From UBA2377 sp964525935 (GTDB lineage: Bacteria; Verrucomicrobiota; Verrucomicrobiia; Opitutales; Opitutaceae): a stretch of 64,000 bases of DNA. Below the pieces are notes generated by a model. It had not been told where the DNA came from. It made no database searches and saw nothing but the letters and a program-made list of their open reading frames with translations. The stretch covers positions 78,062 through 142,061 of the forward strand of contig CAZGJZ010000011.1 of the NCBI GenBank assembly GCA_964525935.1, given 5' to 3'. The translations under genes and the position numbers were made by a program. Positions 25,198-35,658 of this stretch are shown piece after piece (the stretch's first letter is position 1; every line of letters begins with the position of its first letter).

Positions 25198-27369
25198 TCA
25201 ATCAATCGTCAGCGGTCCCAGTTGGATCCAATCACGCGTATCCCTGCCATTGGGTCCTGGCCCGAAGAATAGCTCGACCTCACCCGCCGCGGGCAGGTTA
25301 AAGGTAAACTCCAGCGGCCGCATGTTGCCGCGATCCTCTCGCTTGTGAGTCGGATCAAAATACCTTGTAGCCAGTTGCCGCCGCTCTTCACCGGGCCCAA
25401 GCGCAAACAGCGTCACCTCCACCCCATCGGTCGCTTCCCCTGCCGGCAGGTCCTGCCGGTAGGCATCCACTGACATCTGCAACGCACTACGCAGAGTATG
25501 CGGACCTGCCGGGAGCGAGAAAATCAACCGGGTTACCGGATGCGCCCCATACATGGGCCGCCCGCTTGATCCGTCCATACCGGGACCGAAGCTGGCAAAA
25601 AATCTCACCGGCTTCGGCTCAATCCCCACGAACGCCTCGCGTTGCCAGCGATACACGGAAGCCATTTCGATCCATTTTCCCGCCAGATCCTGTCGCGGCA
25701 ATTCCATCCCGGGCGCGATTTTCACCTCGTGAAAATGGGTCTCCAGCAAAGTGTGCAGCAATTCAACCCGCCGCGCCTCGGGCAAAAATACGCGCACGTC
25801 GTGCCAGAGATAAACGGGCTGCGGATGCACGCCGCGCGCCGCCACCCGATCAATGAGCCACTGCTCCCCGGGCGGATGCCCCGCAATCACCAAGGCGCCG
25901 ATCTTTTCTCCATCCAGCATCGTCAACGCCCGCTCCACTCGCGGACCATCCACCGCAATATCGTCACGAATCATCATCGCTCGCCGCTGCGAATAATAAG
26001 GAGTCATTGAATTCCAATCCAGCCCCAGAACCACCACCACATCGCGCGGATTCGTCATCGCCTGCAAGGATCGCGTCAGGCCATCGCCCCCCGGACTGAC
26101 CGCATTCTGTCCCGGATAATAATGCTCAATATAGCGCCCCACTTGCGCGCCTAGCATGAAAATGATCGCGCCGTAAACCACCCCGCGCGCCACGCGAGAC
26201 TCTGCCAACGCCACCAAGGCAAGCCCCATGGCCAAGAGCAGCAGCACCGTATTCGCGACATAATAATAGTCGTGATAGGCGTAGAGCACAGGAAAGCCCA
26301 CCAGCACAGCCATGAACCACACTAGGCAGATCGCGATTTCACGCCAGCGGCCACGCCCCGCGCCCAGCCACATCAGGCCGCAAAACGCCATCGCGGGCCA
26401 CCAGGTCAATTGCTCGGCGACGATCCGAATTTTCGTCGCCCACAACTCCGCTGAAAATCGTGTCGCGTTGGTGCCCAGGCTAAAATCCCTCACTCCGGCC
26501 GAAGTGAAGGCCACCCCCAGTGGGTTCAGCGCTTTCGTTGCATCCGCAAACTGCAGCCACCATAACGTCGCGGCAAAAGGCACCGCCACCGCGCCGGCCA
26601 TCCAGATCAATTCAGTGCGCCATGCGCCCTTGCGGGCCGCCCATAGCCGCATCACCGCCCACCACCCCGCCGGCAGCAAATAGAGCATGAATGTCGTCAC
26701 CTTCACCAAACCCGCGCCCGTGCCCGCCACCACGGCGAGGAGCAGCCAGACCTTGTTGCGTCCGGCCACTCCGCGCTCGAACGCCACCCAAAACCACAGG
26801 CTAAACATCAGTGCCATCGTCTCGATTAGAAACGCCCGGGTATAAAAAACATAGAGTGGACACGTCAGCACGACCGCCAGCACCAGCCAGCGATGCATCG
26901 GCGCAACATTCCATCGCCGCAGTAGCAAGAACACCGCCGGCAAGCTCAGATAAAAACACGCGATGCTGACCGCCCTGCCCGACTTGGTCAGTCCCCAGCC
27001 AGTGACCTTGCTTGTGGCAACCACCGTCCACTGGTAGAGTGGAAACTCCATCGGAATCGACCAGGGCTTGCCGACCACCGGCGTCGGATAGGCCAGCGAG
27101 AAATCATTTTCGGCTTTGATCCAGTAGGCCGACAATGCGGTTTGCGCCTGCCGGAATTCCCCGCCGGGCAGGTTCTTGCTCTGCCATCCAACCTGCACTC
27201 CCCAGAGGTGGAATGCCAGACTGGCTAGAAAGATGATCCCGATGAAACACCATTCCTTGCGTTGGGATAGGCCGATGGGCGCAACAGGATCCATAGTCGC
27301 AGGCAAAATCAGCCACTCCCTTTTGCCAATCCGAATAACCACGGCGGACTCCAGCCCACGCCGAAACAT
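25198..27369 (-). CDS. GT39-type membrane glycosyltransferase with C-terminal beta domain (distant member)
   Basis: A 723-residue protein with about ten membrane helices, then a soluble C-terminal part (about residues 430-723). The first periplasmic loop has GGEFRQAQTALSAY and FSLAYPTPVVGKPW, the pattern shared with three other GT39-like genes here; GT39/ArnT enzymes use an acidic residue in this loop. They move sugars from polyprenyl phosphate to acceptors on the periplasmic side. The last 90 residues hold the TDG/DRG/DW module (ATDGVEVTLF, EDRGNMR, DWIQLG) in a diverged form. The ATG at 27369 has a GGAG eight bases upstream; ATG 27294 is a shorter option. It is divergent from the next gene. 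Confidence 0.85.
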   Translation of the reverse strand: MFRRGLESAVVIRIGKREWLILPATMDPVAPIGLSQRKEWCFIGIIFLASLAFHLWGVQVGWQSKNLPGGEFRQAQTALSAYWIKAENDFSLAYPTPVVGKPWSIPMEFPLYQWTVVATSKVTGWGLTKSGRAVSIACFYLSLPAVFLLLRRWNVAPMHRWLVLAVVLTCPLYVFYTRAFLIETMALMFSLWFWVAFERGVAGRNKVWLLLAVVAGTGAGLVKVTTFMLYLLPAGWWAVMRLWAARKGAWRTELIWMAGAVAVPFAATLWWLQFADATKALNPLGVAFTSAGVRDFSLGTNATRFSAELWATKIRIVAEQLTWWPAMAFCGLMWLGAGRGRWREIAICLVWFMAVLVGFPVLYAYHDYYYVANTVLLLLAMGLALVALAESRVARGVVYGAIIFMLGAQVGRYIEHYYPGQNAVSPGGDGLTRSLQAMTNPRDVVVVLGLDWNSMTPYYSQRRAMMIRDDIAVDGPRVERALTMLDGEKIGALVIAGHPPGEQWLIDRVAARGVHPQPVYLWHDVRVFLPEARRVELLHTLLETHFHEVKIAPGMELPRQDLAGKWIEMASVYRWQREAFVGIEPKPVRFFASFGPGMDGSSGRPMYGAHPVTRLIFSLPAGPHTLRSALQMSVDAYRQDLPAGEATDGVEVTLFALGPGEERRQLATRYFDPTHKREDRGNMRPLEFTFNLPAAGEVELFFGPGPNGRDTRDWIQLGPLTID

Positions 27370-27414
27370 GCTTTACTCTCCCACCGCCGCCACCGCTTAA
27401 TTTCGCCTTACCGC
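27370..27414. promoter_or_regulatory. Short divergent intergenic region
   Basis: Only 45 bases separate the start of the minus-strand GT39 gene and the start of the plus-strand giant glycosyltransferase. Any promoters must overlap each other or lie inside the opposite gene. A GGAG for the minus gene is present. No convincing hexamers are seen. Confidence 0.35.
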
Positions 27415-30400
27415 ATGTCCGACCCGGCGACGCCTCACTTCCACATCGATTCCCCCACCACCTGGCGGCCGGCTGTGGCCAGCGTGCAGATTGTCGGCTG
27501 GCTTTACGCCGGCGAAGCGAATCGCTGTGTCGATTTGCGTGCCCGCGTAGACAAACGGGCTTACCTTGGCATCTATGGCTTGGAACGGCCTGACACCCAT
27601 CAGCTTTTCGGGGGCACCGAGGCCGCATTGCGGACCGGCTTCATCCAGCGTGTTCAAATCTGGCAAGGCGCCCGTGCCCTCGCGCTCGACTGGCATGATG
27701 GCACGCAATGGCGGGAGTTTTTTCGCACCAACCTCGACACGTCATCGCTACCCGCCGAGGCCGGCAAACCGCCGAAAATCCTGCGGGCGGCTCTCGTCAA
27801 TCAGACGCTCCACTACCTTTACCGTCATTTCCACCGTGCCCCGTGGCGCGAACTTTGCCGTCAGGCCGATATTGCCTTGCACGACATTCTTGCCCCCACC
27901 AGCGACACCGGTGGCGGAGATCAATTCATCGGTCACATCGAAAATCCCGGTTACTGGGTTAATGTCACTTACGAGAAATTTCGTGTCACTGGTTGGACCT
28001 TCGGCGTTGGACGCACGATCAAACGGCTGGGCGCCACCACGGGAGTGCTTTCGGAAAACCGACTCGTTTATCCCAAAGACCGGCCCGACGTCGTCAACCA
28101 CCGCCCCGATTACGCTCACGCGTTGAAATCCGGCTTCTACGGTCTGGTGGATATCCGCAAGGAGAGCCCCAGTCCCGCCAACCTGCTCATCTTTGCCGAA
28201 TTGGACGACGGCAGCCGCTCGCTGGCCTTTGCCCGGCGTCTCTATTTGGACCGACGCGACGAGCACTCCGGCCCTATTCCTGTTTTCAAGCCTCATCTTT
28301 TTTACCGCGTCGTCGCCGCCTTTCTCCGCGGCCGCCTGCTCGGCCGTTTCGAATTCGACAGCTGGCCCGGCGTCCGCGCTGAAATCGACCGCCTTAAGGC
28401 CCACCTCGCCAACACGCTCAGTCACGGTGCCGCCGCGAAAATTCCCGACGCCATTGTCCGTCGCAAGGATCAGGATCCCTACACGCGCTGGTGCTGGCAC
28501 AACCGCCTCACGCCGCGCCTCCGGACCGTGCTCCAGCAGGACGCCGAGGCCACCGTTCGCGCCGGTGGCCCGCTCATCAGTCTCGTCGTGCCGGCCTACA
28601 ACACGCCGGAAAAATACCTCCGCGAGTTGCTCGACTGCCTGAAGCAGCAGATTTACCCGCGGTGGGAACTCTGCATCGCCGATGATGCTTCGCCTCAGCC
28701 CCACGTCCGGCGTATGCTGGAGGAAGCCGCTCGCGCCGATGCCCGCATCAAGCCCGTCTTCCGGCCCACTAACGGCCACATCGCACGCGCCACAAATTCC
28801 GCGCTCGATCTGGCCACTGGCCAATTCGTCGCCCTGCTCGACCACGACGATCTGCTCCCCCATGACGCACTGCTGCATGTGGCCGAGGCCATCGTGCACC
28901 ATCCCACCGCCGGCTACCTTTACACGGACGAGGACAAAATCGACGATACCGGCCGTCGTTTCGACCCGCAATTCAAGGGTGACTGGAGTCCCGAAATGGG
29001 GCTCACGCACAATTACACGCACCACCTCACCGTCATCCGGCGCGATATCGTGGAAGCCGCCGGCCGGCTCCGTCCCGAGTTCAACGGCGCGCAGGACATC
29101 GACCTTTTCCTCCGCTGCTGGGAGCTGATCGACGCCAAGGACGTGGTCCATGTGCCATTCATCGGCTACCACTGGCGGGCCCATGCCGAGAGCACCGCCA
29201 CCCGCGGCGACCAAAAAGGTTATCTCTTCGCCGCCGCCCGCAACAGCATCGCCGAGGCCGTGCAGCGTCGCGCCCTGCGCGCCACGCCCATGCTGCCCGA
29301 ATTTGCCCAGCACGGCGCACTCTGCCTTCACCAACTGAAATGGGACGCCTCCGTCCTTCGCGATCACCCGGTCACAATCGTCATCCCATCGAAGAACCGC
29401 GCCGACCTCCTCGGCCCGTGTCTCGATGCCATCGCCCGCACCACGCCGCGCGAATTCGTCAAGGTGATCGTCGTCGATGACAATTCCGACGATCCCGCTG
29501 CGCTCGCCCTACTCGCCGCGCTTCCATCCCGCCCCGACCTGCAAGCCACGGTCGTGCATGCCGGCACACCTGCCGCCAGCGTGGACGATCCCGGCCTGAC
29601 CGCGCCCAAAACCCGCGAGTCCCTTCAACTCAGCCGCGCCGCCACCATCGCGCCCGCGGCGGGCTTCAATTACTCCCGGCTCGTTAATCTCGGCACCGCC
29701 CTCGCCGATACACCGTTCGTGCTGCATCTCAACAACGACGTCGCCGCACTTCAGCCCGGCTGGCTCGAGGATATGGCCGGCTGGCTCAGCATTCCCGGCG
29801 TCGGAATCGTCGGCGCCAAGCTGCTTTACCCTGACGATACTGTAAATCACGCGGGCATTTCACTCAGCCCCGAGGACGGCTTGCCGCACGTCCTCTTCGA
29901 ACGTGAACCGGCCGGCGAACTCGGCACGCTCTTCCTGCCGCACGCCGCGCGCAATGTCACCGCTGTCACCGGGGCTTGTCTGCTCACCCGCACCGCTCTT
30001 TATCGCCAGCTTGGCGGCTTCGACGAAGCCAAACTCCAAGTCGCTTACAACGACGTCGACTACTGCTTGCGCGCCGGCGACGCTGGATTCCGCACGGTGT
30101 TCACACCGCAGGCCGTGCTGCGGCACATCGGCAGCGCCTCGCGCGGTCAGATCTATGCCGAACGCGAGCATGTCGAATACATCGCCCGGCACGGGACCCG
30201 CCGCGACCGCTATCACAACGCCGCGCTCAACTTCCCGCCGCGCAACCTCCCGCTTAATCCCTACCACCAGCGCTACGCGCAGAGCTCGCGGCCGTTCCGC
30301 GCCATCGTCGTCACCCCAAACCTGAAATTCGAGGGTGCGCCAATCTTCCTGTTTGAACTCGCCCGCTATCTTGCCGCGCAACCTGGCGTGGAACTCACCA

Positions 30401-31464
30401 TTGCCGCTGCCGAGGACGGACCGCTGCGCGCTCGCTACGAAGCCGCCGGCCTGAAGGTTGAGCTCTGGGATGTCGCCGCACTGCACCGTGCGCAGACGCC
30501 TGCCGCCTTCGCCACGGCCTTGCGCGCCTTCGCTGCCAGCCGCAACTGGGACCGCGCCGAGCTCTTCATCGGCAACACCTTGCTCGCGTTTTGGGTCGTG
30601 CAACTAGCGACCCACCTCGGCCGGCCCTCCGCACTCTATCTGCACGAAAGCAGCCCCGTGAAGCGATTCTTCCAAAATTCGTTGCCGCCCCTGCTGCATC
30701 CGGTTGTCGAAGATGCACTCCGACTCGCCACCCGCGTCATCTTCACCGCGCGCTCCACCCGCGACATCCACGAGGAGCTCAATCTCAACGACAACTTCCG
30801 CAGCCTCGCCAGTTGGGTCGATTTCGACCGCATCGACGCCTTCGCCGCGGAGCACTCCCCTGCCGAACTTCGTCGCAAACACGGGCTCGATCCCGATGCC
30901 GTCATCGTCACCAACATCGGCTCCATCTGCGAGCGCAAGGGCCAGCACATCTACATCCGCGGCATTGATCTGCTCCGCAAGGAACTGCCCGCCTCATTTA
31001 GTGGGAAAAAAATCCAGTGGGTCATGGTCGGCGCCCGTGAAGGCCTCTACATGGAAACTATCCGCGAGGACATCGCACTCATGGGCCTGCAGGACACCGT
31101 GAAGATCTTTGCCGAGACTCCCGACATCTACGATTTCTACCGCCTCTCCGATGTGCTCGTCTGCACCAGTTTCGAGGAATCCTTTCCCCGCGTCATTCTC
31201 GAGGCGATGGCCTTCGGCAACCGCATCGTCAGCACCGATGTCAATGGCATTGCGGAGATGCTGACCAACACCGACGAGGCCTACCTCGTGCCTGCGGGCG
31301 ACCAGCATAAGCTTGCCGCCGCGCTCAAGCTATCTCTCGCCGACCACTTTGCCGGCAGCGGCAAGATGGTCTCGATGGCCCGCGCCCGTGCCGCACGCCA
31401 CTATCACCACGCTCGCGTTTTTCCGCGGCACCTCCAAGTCGTCCGCGAGGCATGGCTCGGCTAA
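27415..31464 (+). CDS. Giant GW-module protein with two GT2 and one GT4 domain
   Basis: A 1349-residue protein. GW module 1 is at about residues 8-108 (VQIVGWLYAGE, LERPD, RTGFIQ) and module 2 at 185-280 (FRVTGWTFGVG, KSGFYGLVDI, FAELDDGSR). GT2-1 (387-620) has VVPAYNT and Asp476-His-Asp-Asp479. GT2-2 (647-870) has VIPSKNRADL, NYSRLVNLG, LHLNNDV and NDVDYCLRAG, resembling rhamnan-type enzymes. GT4 (about 960-1345) has NLKFEGAPIFLFELARYL, SICERKGQH and an intact E-x7-E in EESFPRVILEAMAFG. All three transferase domains look active, so one polypeptide could add three linkages. No membrane helix is seen. Confidence 0.92.
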   Translation: MSDPATPHFHIDSPTTWRPAVASVQIVGWLYAGEANRCVDLRARVDKRAYLGIYGLERPDTHQLFGGTEAALRTGFIQRVQIWQGARALALDWHDGTQWREFFRTNLDTSSLPAEAGKPPKILRAALVNQTLHYLYRHFHRAPWRELCRQADIALHDILAPTSDTGGGDQFIGHIENPGYWVNVTYEKFRVTGWTFGVGRTIKRLGATTGVLSENRLVYPKDRPDVVNHRPDYAHALKSGFYGLVDIRKESPSPANLLIFAELDDGSRSLAFARRLYLDRRDEHSGPIPVFKPHLFYRVVAAFLRGRLLGRFEFDSWPGVRAEIDRLKAHLANTLSHGAAAKIPDAIVRRKDQDPYTRWCWHNRLTPRLRTVLQQDAEATVRAGGPLISLVVPAYNTPEKYLRELLDCLKQQIYPRWELCIADDASPQPHVRRMLEEAARADARIKPVFRPTNGHIARATNSALDLATGQFVALLDHDDLLPHDALLHVAEAIVHHPTAGYLYTDEDKIDDTGRRFDPQFKGDWSPEMGLTHNYTHHLTVIRRDIVEAAGRLRPEFNGAQDIDLFLRCWELIDAKDVVHVPFIGYHWRAHAESTATRGDQKGYLFAAARNSIAEAVQRRALRATPMLPEFAQHGALCLHQLKWDASVLRDHPVTIVIPSKNRADLLGPCLDAIARTTPREFVKVIVVDDNSDDPAALALLAALPSRPDLQATVVHAGTPAASVDDPGLTAPKTRESLQLSRAATIAPAAGFNYSRLVNLGTALADTPFVLHLNNDVAALQPGWLEDMAGWLSIPGVGIVGAKLLYPDDTVNHAGISLSPEDGLPHVLFEREPAGELGTLFLPHAARNVTAVTGACLLTRTALYRQLGGFDEAKLQVAYNDVDYCLRAGDAGFRTVFTPQAVLRHIGSASRGQIYAEREHVEYIARHGTRRDRYHNAALNFPPRNLPLNPYHQRYAQSSRPFRAIVVTPNLKFEGAPIFLFELARYLAAQPGVELTIAAAEDGPLRARYEAAGLKVELWDVAALHRAQTPAAFATALRAFAASRNWDRAELFIGNTLLAFWVVQLATHLGRPSALYLHESSPVKRFFQNSLPPLLHPVVEDALRLATRVIFTARSTRDIHEELNLNDNFRSLASWVDFDRIDAFAAEHSPAELRRKHGLDPDAVIVTNIGSICERKGQHIYIRGIDLLRKELPASFSGKKIQWVMVGAREGLYMETIREDIALMGLQDTVKIFAETPDIYDFYRLSDVLVCTSFEESFPRVILEAMAFGNRIVSTDVNGIAEMLTNTDEAYLVPAGDQHKLAAALKLSLADHFAGSGKMVSMARARAARHYHHARVFPRHLQVVREAWLG

Positions 31465-31472
31465 TCTCTCCT

Positions 31473-33584
31473 ATGCGCCCGCCCGCCTGGCAATCCGCGA
31501 TCGAAATCCATCCATCCGGATGGGTTTGCCCGGCAGCAGGGCGCTTCTGGATCGCCGGATGGATCGCGGCGCCCGGCCTTGTGCCCGTCGATGTGCGCGC
31601 CCGACTGGCTGATCGCGTTTTCCTCGGCCTGTGCGGATTACCGCGGCCCGACAAAGAAATCGCCGTGCATGGCCGGGCCGGCCCGCCGCAGGCCGGATTT
31701 TCGTTTCTCCTCGATCCCGTTGCCGGTGCCTGCGAGATCCAGTTGGAAGCCTGTGATCAGTTCGGCCGGTGGACTGTTTTTTTCCGTCACCCCTTCATTT
31801 GTCCCGGCGTCGTGGCCCCGCTTCCTCCTGCTGTGCCTTCCGCGCAAACCTTTCTTCGGCTGCTTCGCATTCAGCATCAGCGACCCCGCGAATCTTGGCG
31901 CTCGCTCGCCACCGAAATCGTCGTCGCCGAACAAGCCGTGACATTCGATGTGATGCCCAGCGTTCCTTTCCACGGCGCGCTGGAGGAACTCGGTGACCGC
32001 GCTGCCGTGCAATACGATCATCTCCTCGTCACCGGCTGGATTGCACACCGCGAGCAGCGCATTGTGAGCCTCACCGCCTTTCTTGATACTGCCATCCCAC
32101 TGCCGCTGGTGCATGGGCTGCCTCGTCCCGATGCAGGCGCACTGTTTGGCGACCTCGTTAACGCCGATCACTCCCGCTTCACCGGCTGGTTACCCATTCC
32201 GCCCACGGTCCCGCGCCCGCTCGCCCTGCGAATCTTCGCCCAACTGGCCGATGGTCGGACCGAGCTGGTTTTCCTCAAGCGCTTTCAGCCAGTCGTCACC
32301 AGTGGACGCGGCACCGATCTGCCGCCCTTTTCGCCCGCAAAAGCCATCGCCGCCACCTGGGCTCTCCGCCGGGCCGGCGTTCCGCCTCCGCTGCGCGCCG
32401 CGTGGCGTGACTACCAACTTGCCGCACCCGTGACTCAGCGGCTCGCACCCGCCCCGAAAGATCCGCCACCAACCGCGATCCGTCCACTGCGAGTGACTTT
32501 GGTGACGCATAATCTCAATTACGAAGGCGCCCCACTCTTCCTACTCGAATATGCCCGGCATCTCGCTGCGCAACCGAGCTGGGACGTTCGTCTCGTATCC
32601 ATTTGTGAGGGTCCGCTGCGGGCGGCTTTCGCCTCTGCCGGGATTACGGTCATTGTGGCGAAGACCTTCGACGCCAACACCGATGTAATCATCGCTAACA
32701 CCTTGGAGTCGCACTGGGCGGTGCCTCTCGCGCATCGGCTACAAAAAGCCTGTCTTTTTTATATCCACGAGAGTGCCAGCGCGCGCCGTTTCTTCGCCTT
32801 GCGACTCAGCCAGCCGGAACTGGAAGAGGTCGAGCGTGCCTTCACCCTCGCCACTCGCGTCGTCTTCATCGCCGATGCGGCGCGTCGGGCTCACGCCGCA
32901 CTCGACCGTCAGGGAAATTTTCGTGTATTGCCGGGCTGGATTGATATCGCACGTATCCAAACTTACGCCGCTACGCACTCGCGAAGCGAGGTGCGCCGCC
33001 GACTCGGTTTGCCAGAGGACGCCATTGTCTTCGCGAACATCGGATCACTGCTACCGCGCAAGGGGCAGCAAATATTTATTGAGGCCATCGCCCGGCTCCA
33101 AGCAGCCAAACCCGCTGAACCACTCGTTTTTTGGCTCGTCGGCGCACAGGACGGACCCGACCCCTATGCCGACTTACTCCGCCGTGCCGTCGCGACGCCG
33201 GCCCTCGCCAGCGTTCGCATCATCACCCGCGACGCAGATCCCTATCAATATTTCCACGCCGCGGATATCTTCGTCTGCTCCAGCCTGGAGGAAGCTCTGC
33301 CCCGCGTCGTTATGGAAGCCGCCCTCTTCGGCCGGCTCATCGTTTCCACCAACGTGGATGGCATCCCCGAGATGCTCGGGCCCGAGGAAGCGTGGCTCGT
33401 CCCTCCAGCCGATGCCGCCAATCTGGCCGCAGCCATGCAGGCCGCACTCGCGGCGCATCAACGCAGTGATTTCTCCCGCGGTGAACGCGCCCGCACCAAG
33501 GTAGCGGCATGCTTCGACGCCGCCGTATTGTTGCCACGCCACATCGACCTGCTCCGCACCGTTGCTGAGATTCCCCTTACTTAG
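31473..33584 (+). CDS. GW-module glycosyltransferase family 4
   Basis: About 703 residues from ATG 31473; an in-frame ATG at 31452 would overlap the previous gene. The later start fits the N-termini of the sister proteins (IEIHPSGW versus VEVHPEGW). GW modules lie at about 8-105 (FWIAGWIAAPG, LPRPD, QAGFSFLL) and 185-275 (LLVTGWIAHRE, LPRPD, FTGWLPI, FAQLADGR), with the linker motif PFHGALEE between. GT4 (about 330-700) has NLNYEGAPLFLLEYARHL, IHESASARRFF, SLLPRKGQQ and E-x7-E in EEALPRVVMEAALFG. A cytoplasmic sugar transferase acting on a lipid-linked glycan is likely. Its stop overlaps the convergent GT39 gene by eight bases. Confidence 0.9.
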   Translation: MRPPAWQSAIEIHPSGWVCPAAGRFWIAGWIAAPGLVPVDVRARLADRVFLGLCGLPRPDKEIAVHGRAGPPQAGFSFLLDPVAGACEIQLEACDQFGRWTVFFRHPFICPGVVAPLPPAVPSAQTFLRLLRIQHQRPRESWRSLATEIVVAEQAVTFDVMPSVPFHGALEELGDRAAVQYDHLLVTGWIAHREQRIVSLTAFLDTAIPLPLVHGLPRPDAGALFGDLVNADHSRFTGWLPIPPTVPRPLALRIFAQLADGRTELVFLKRFQPVVTSGRGTDLPPFSPAKAIAATWALRRAGVPPPLRAAWRDYQLAAPVTQRLAPAPKDPPPTAIRPLRVTLVTHNLNYEGAPLFLLEYARHLAAQPSWDVRLVSICEGPLRAAFASAGITVIVAKTFDANTDVIIANTLESHWAVPLAHRLQKACLFYIHESASARRFFALRLSQPELEEVERAFTLATRVVFIADAARRAHAALDRQGNFRVLPGWIDIARIQTYAATHSRSEVRRRLGLPEDAIVFANIGSLLPRKGQQIFIEAIARLQAAKPAEPLVFWLVGAQDGPDPYADLLRRAVATPALASVRIITRDADPYQYFHAADIFVCSSLEEALPRVVMEAALFGRLIVSTNVDGIPEMLGPEEAWLVPPADAANLAAAMQAALAAHQRSDFSRGERARTKVAACFDAAVLLPRHIDLLRTVAEIPLT

Positions 33585-35658
33585 CCTCAATCTTGGCCCA
33601 ATAAATCCAGTCAAAAGCTCCTCCTTCACCCGGGCGGGTGGAGAAACGCAAAATCTCACCCGGTGCCGGTCGGTAGGAGATGCTTACTTGTTGCAGGCCT
33701 CGATCTGCAGGTCGGTTGAGGGGATCAAGGACTCGCTTGAAAATCTCCCGCTCGACGCCCGCGAAGTATGTCGAAATCACAAACTCAGCACCATCTGTTT
33801 TCGGCCCTTCGCGCTCGTAGGCCCCTGCCAGAAAACCAAAATCCCATTCGATCCGGGTGGCTTGCCCCGGGGGCCTGATCCATACTTCGCTGGGTGCGTG
33901 CGCGAAGAGAACTTTCTTCTTTTCCACCGTCATGTAGCCCAAACCAAACTTCATATAGGCGCGCAAAGGTGCCGGTGAAATGTGCGGGAAATCCGTTAAG
34001 GCCAAAGCCTGAGAAACCCGCCAAGGCTTGGATGGCAATTCTGGCGCAAGGAGTGGCACTGCTGGATTTACCAAGTCGCCAAAGTTATTCGCCTCCGCGA
34101 GCTGTTGCTTGAACCGGTCCCGGTAGCGCAGGCTGCAATAAATCTTTACCGCCGGGTGGGTCACCGTTGGCACTCGATCCAGGCCAAATGCCGTCGCGGC
34201 CCGGTCAACCACCGCAAGATTATCTAGCTGGCCGCCAGCCAATACGAGTGCAGCGACATCCTCGTCCGCCAAACCGGCAAACGCACGATCGAGATAAGCC
34301 GCGTCATTTTCCAGGCCGTTTCGCACCATAAGCGCGCGGTGCTGCGAGTAATACGGAATGATCGCAGACCAATCAGCGCCAACCACGATAATGACCGAGC
34401 TTTTCGGCAAAAAATCCCGCAGCGCCATCGTGTAGGAAAATCCGCCTTCAGAGACCGCCATCTGCTGCTTGTGATAGTTTCCGAAGTAAACCCAGAGGTG
34501 CGCCGCGAATGGCACCACCAAAAGCCCCCAGCAAAGCCAGCGCGGAATTCGCGAGTCGAGCGCGCCCAGAAATAACCAGCCAAATGCCGCGCTGAGGAAT
34601 AGGGCACAGGTATAAAAATAGTAGTCTTGGTAAGCGTAAGCCCACGGGAACAGCAGCTGGGCCAGAAAAAAAACGCCGGCCAAGCCGAACACGGGCCTGC
34701 GCACTTGAGGAACGAAGAGCAATCCTACCACAAGCAGTGCCAATATCAGCCACGGCGCCATGATGCCCTCACTCCAGCGCTCGGCGAGGATGCCCCAGGT
34801 TTTCGGGGAAACTCGCGCCGCCAAATCCGTCAGCCCCCAATTCCCTTGAGCCAGACTTCCCGACGTAAAAATCTGCGCGGAAACGTGCGCTTCCTTAATG
34901 GGATCGGTCAGCAAAATCCACCACCGCAAAGCCCCCAGCGGCACCGCCACGCTGGCGACACCCCAGAAAACCGTCTCGAGTGATTGCAGCCACCGCCCTG
35001 CGCGCAATTCCCGCCAAAGCAGCCACGCGCCGTAAGCCGCACCCGGCAGCAACCAGACGGCATAAGTCGCGCTCTTGATCAACGCCGCGGCTGTGCCTGC
35101 CACGGTCGCAAGCAAGAACCAAGGCCAACGCCGCTTTTGCATCATACCCACGAACCCCACCAGCCACCATACGCAGCCCATCAGGGCCATGGAATCCATC
35201 AAGAAGGCCCGGGAGTAAAAAATATAAAGCGGGCACGCCAGCACGAGCGCCAGCACGAGGAGTCGCCGTGCCGGTGCCAGTTTCAAGTGGCCCATCAACA
35301 GGTAAAGTCCCGGCAACATCAGATAAAAACACGTCAGCGAGACCGTTCGGGCGGCGACGACATGGGACCAGCCCGTAGCCCGGCTCAGGCCAACCACCGC
35401 CCATTCATAGAGCGGCACCTCCAGGAGGATCGACACCCACGGCTTACCCACGAGAGGCGTCTCGTAGAATAACGAAAAATTATTCTGCAAATCGATATAG
35501 TAGCTGGTGAGCGCCGTCTGGGTCTGCCGGAACTCATGCCCTACCAGAAATCCCACCGTCCAATTACGCGTGGTCAACCAGGCATGGCCCAGTAACGCGA
35601 CCACGAAGATGCTGATAAGAATTCGGTTCTCGCTTTGCGCGGATGATCGTTCGGACAT
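33577..35658 (-). CDS. GT39-type membrane glycosyltransferase with C-terminal TDG/DRG/DW module
   Basis: About 693 residues from ATG 35658; the longer ORF to 35841 would run into the divergent gene. Roughly ten membrane helices follow the loop VGHEFRQTQTALTSYYI, FSLFYETPLVGKPW, PLYEWAVVGLSRATGW. A FYSRAFLMDSMALMG segment is shared with the two sister genes. The soluble part ends in a module with KTDGAEFVIS, LDPLNRPADRGLQ and FDWIYWAKI. GT39 enzymes use polyprenyl-phosphate sugars in the periplasm. It converges on the previous GT gene with overlapping stops. Confidence 0.88.
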   Translation of the reverse strand: MSERSSAQSENRILISIFVVALLGHAWLTTRNWTVGFLVGHEFRQTQTALTSYYIDLQNNFSLFYETPLVGKPWVSILLEVPLYEWAVVGLSRATGWSHVVAARTVSLTCFYLMLPGLYLLMGHLKLAPARRLLVLALVLACPLYIFYSRAFLMDSMALMGCVWWLVGFVGMMQKRRWPWFLLATVAGTAAALIKSATYAVWLLPGAAYGAWLLWRELRAGRWLQSLETVFWGVASVAVPLGALRWWILLTDPIKEAHVSAQIFTSGSLAQGNWGLTDLAARVSPKTWGILAERWSEGIMAPWLILALLVVGLLFVPQVRRPVFGLAGVFFLAQLLFPWAYAYQDYYFYTCALFLSAAFGWLFLGALDSRIPRWLCWGLLVVPFAAHLWVYFGNYHKQQMAVSEGGFSYTMALRDFLPKSSVIIVVGADWSAIIPYYSQHRALMVRNGLENDAAYLDRAFAGLADEDVAALVLAGGQLDNLAVVDRAATAFGLDRVPTVTHPAVKIYCSLRYRDRFKQQLAEANNFGDLVNPAVPLLAPELPSKPWRVSQALALTDFPHISPAPLRAYMKFGLGYMTVEKKKVLFAHAPSEVWIRPPGQATRIEWDFGFLAGAYEREGPKTDGAEFVISTYFAGVEREIFKRVLDPLNRPADRGLQQVSISYRPAPGEILRFSTRPGEGGAFDWIYWAKIEAK

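Noticed and set aside
27748..29367. Long minus-strand open frame (539 codons) opposite the giant GT at 27415
   Set aside because: It lies wholly antisense to a gene with clear GT2 domains, has low-complexity Gly/Ala/Val/Glu-rich sequence and no recognisable motif; such frames are expected in high-GC coding DNA.
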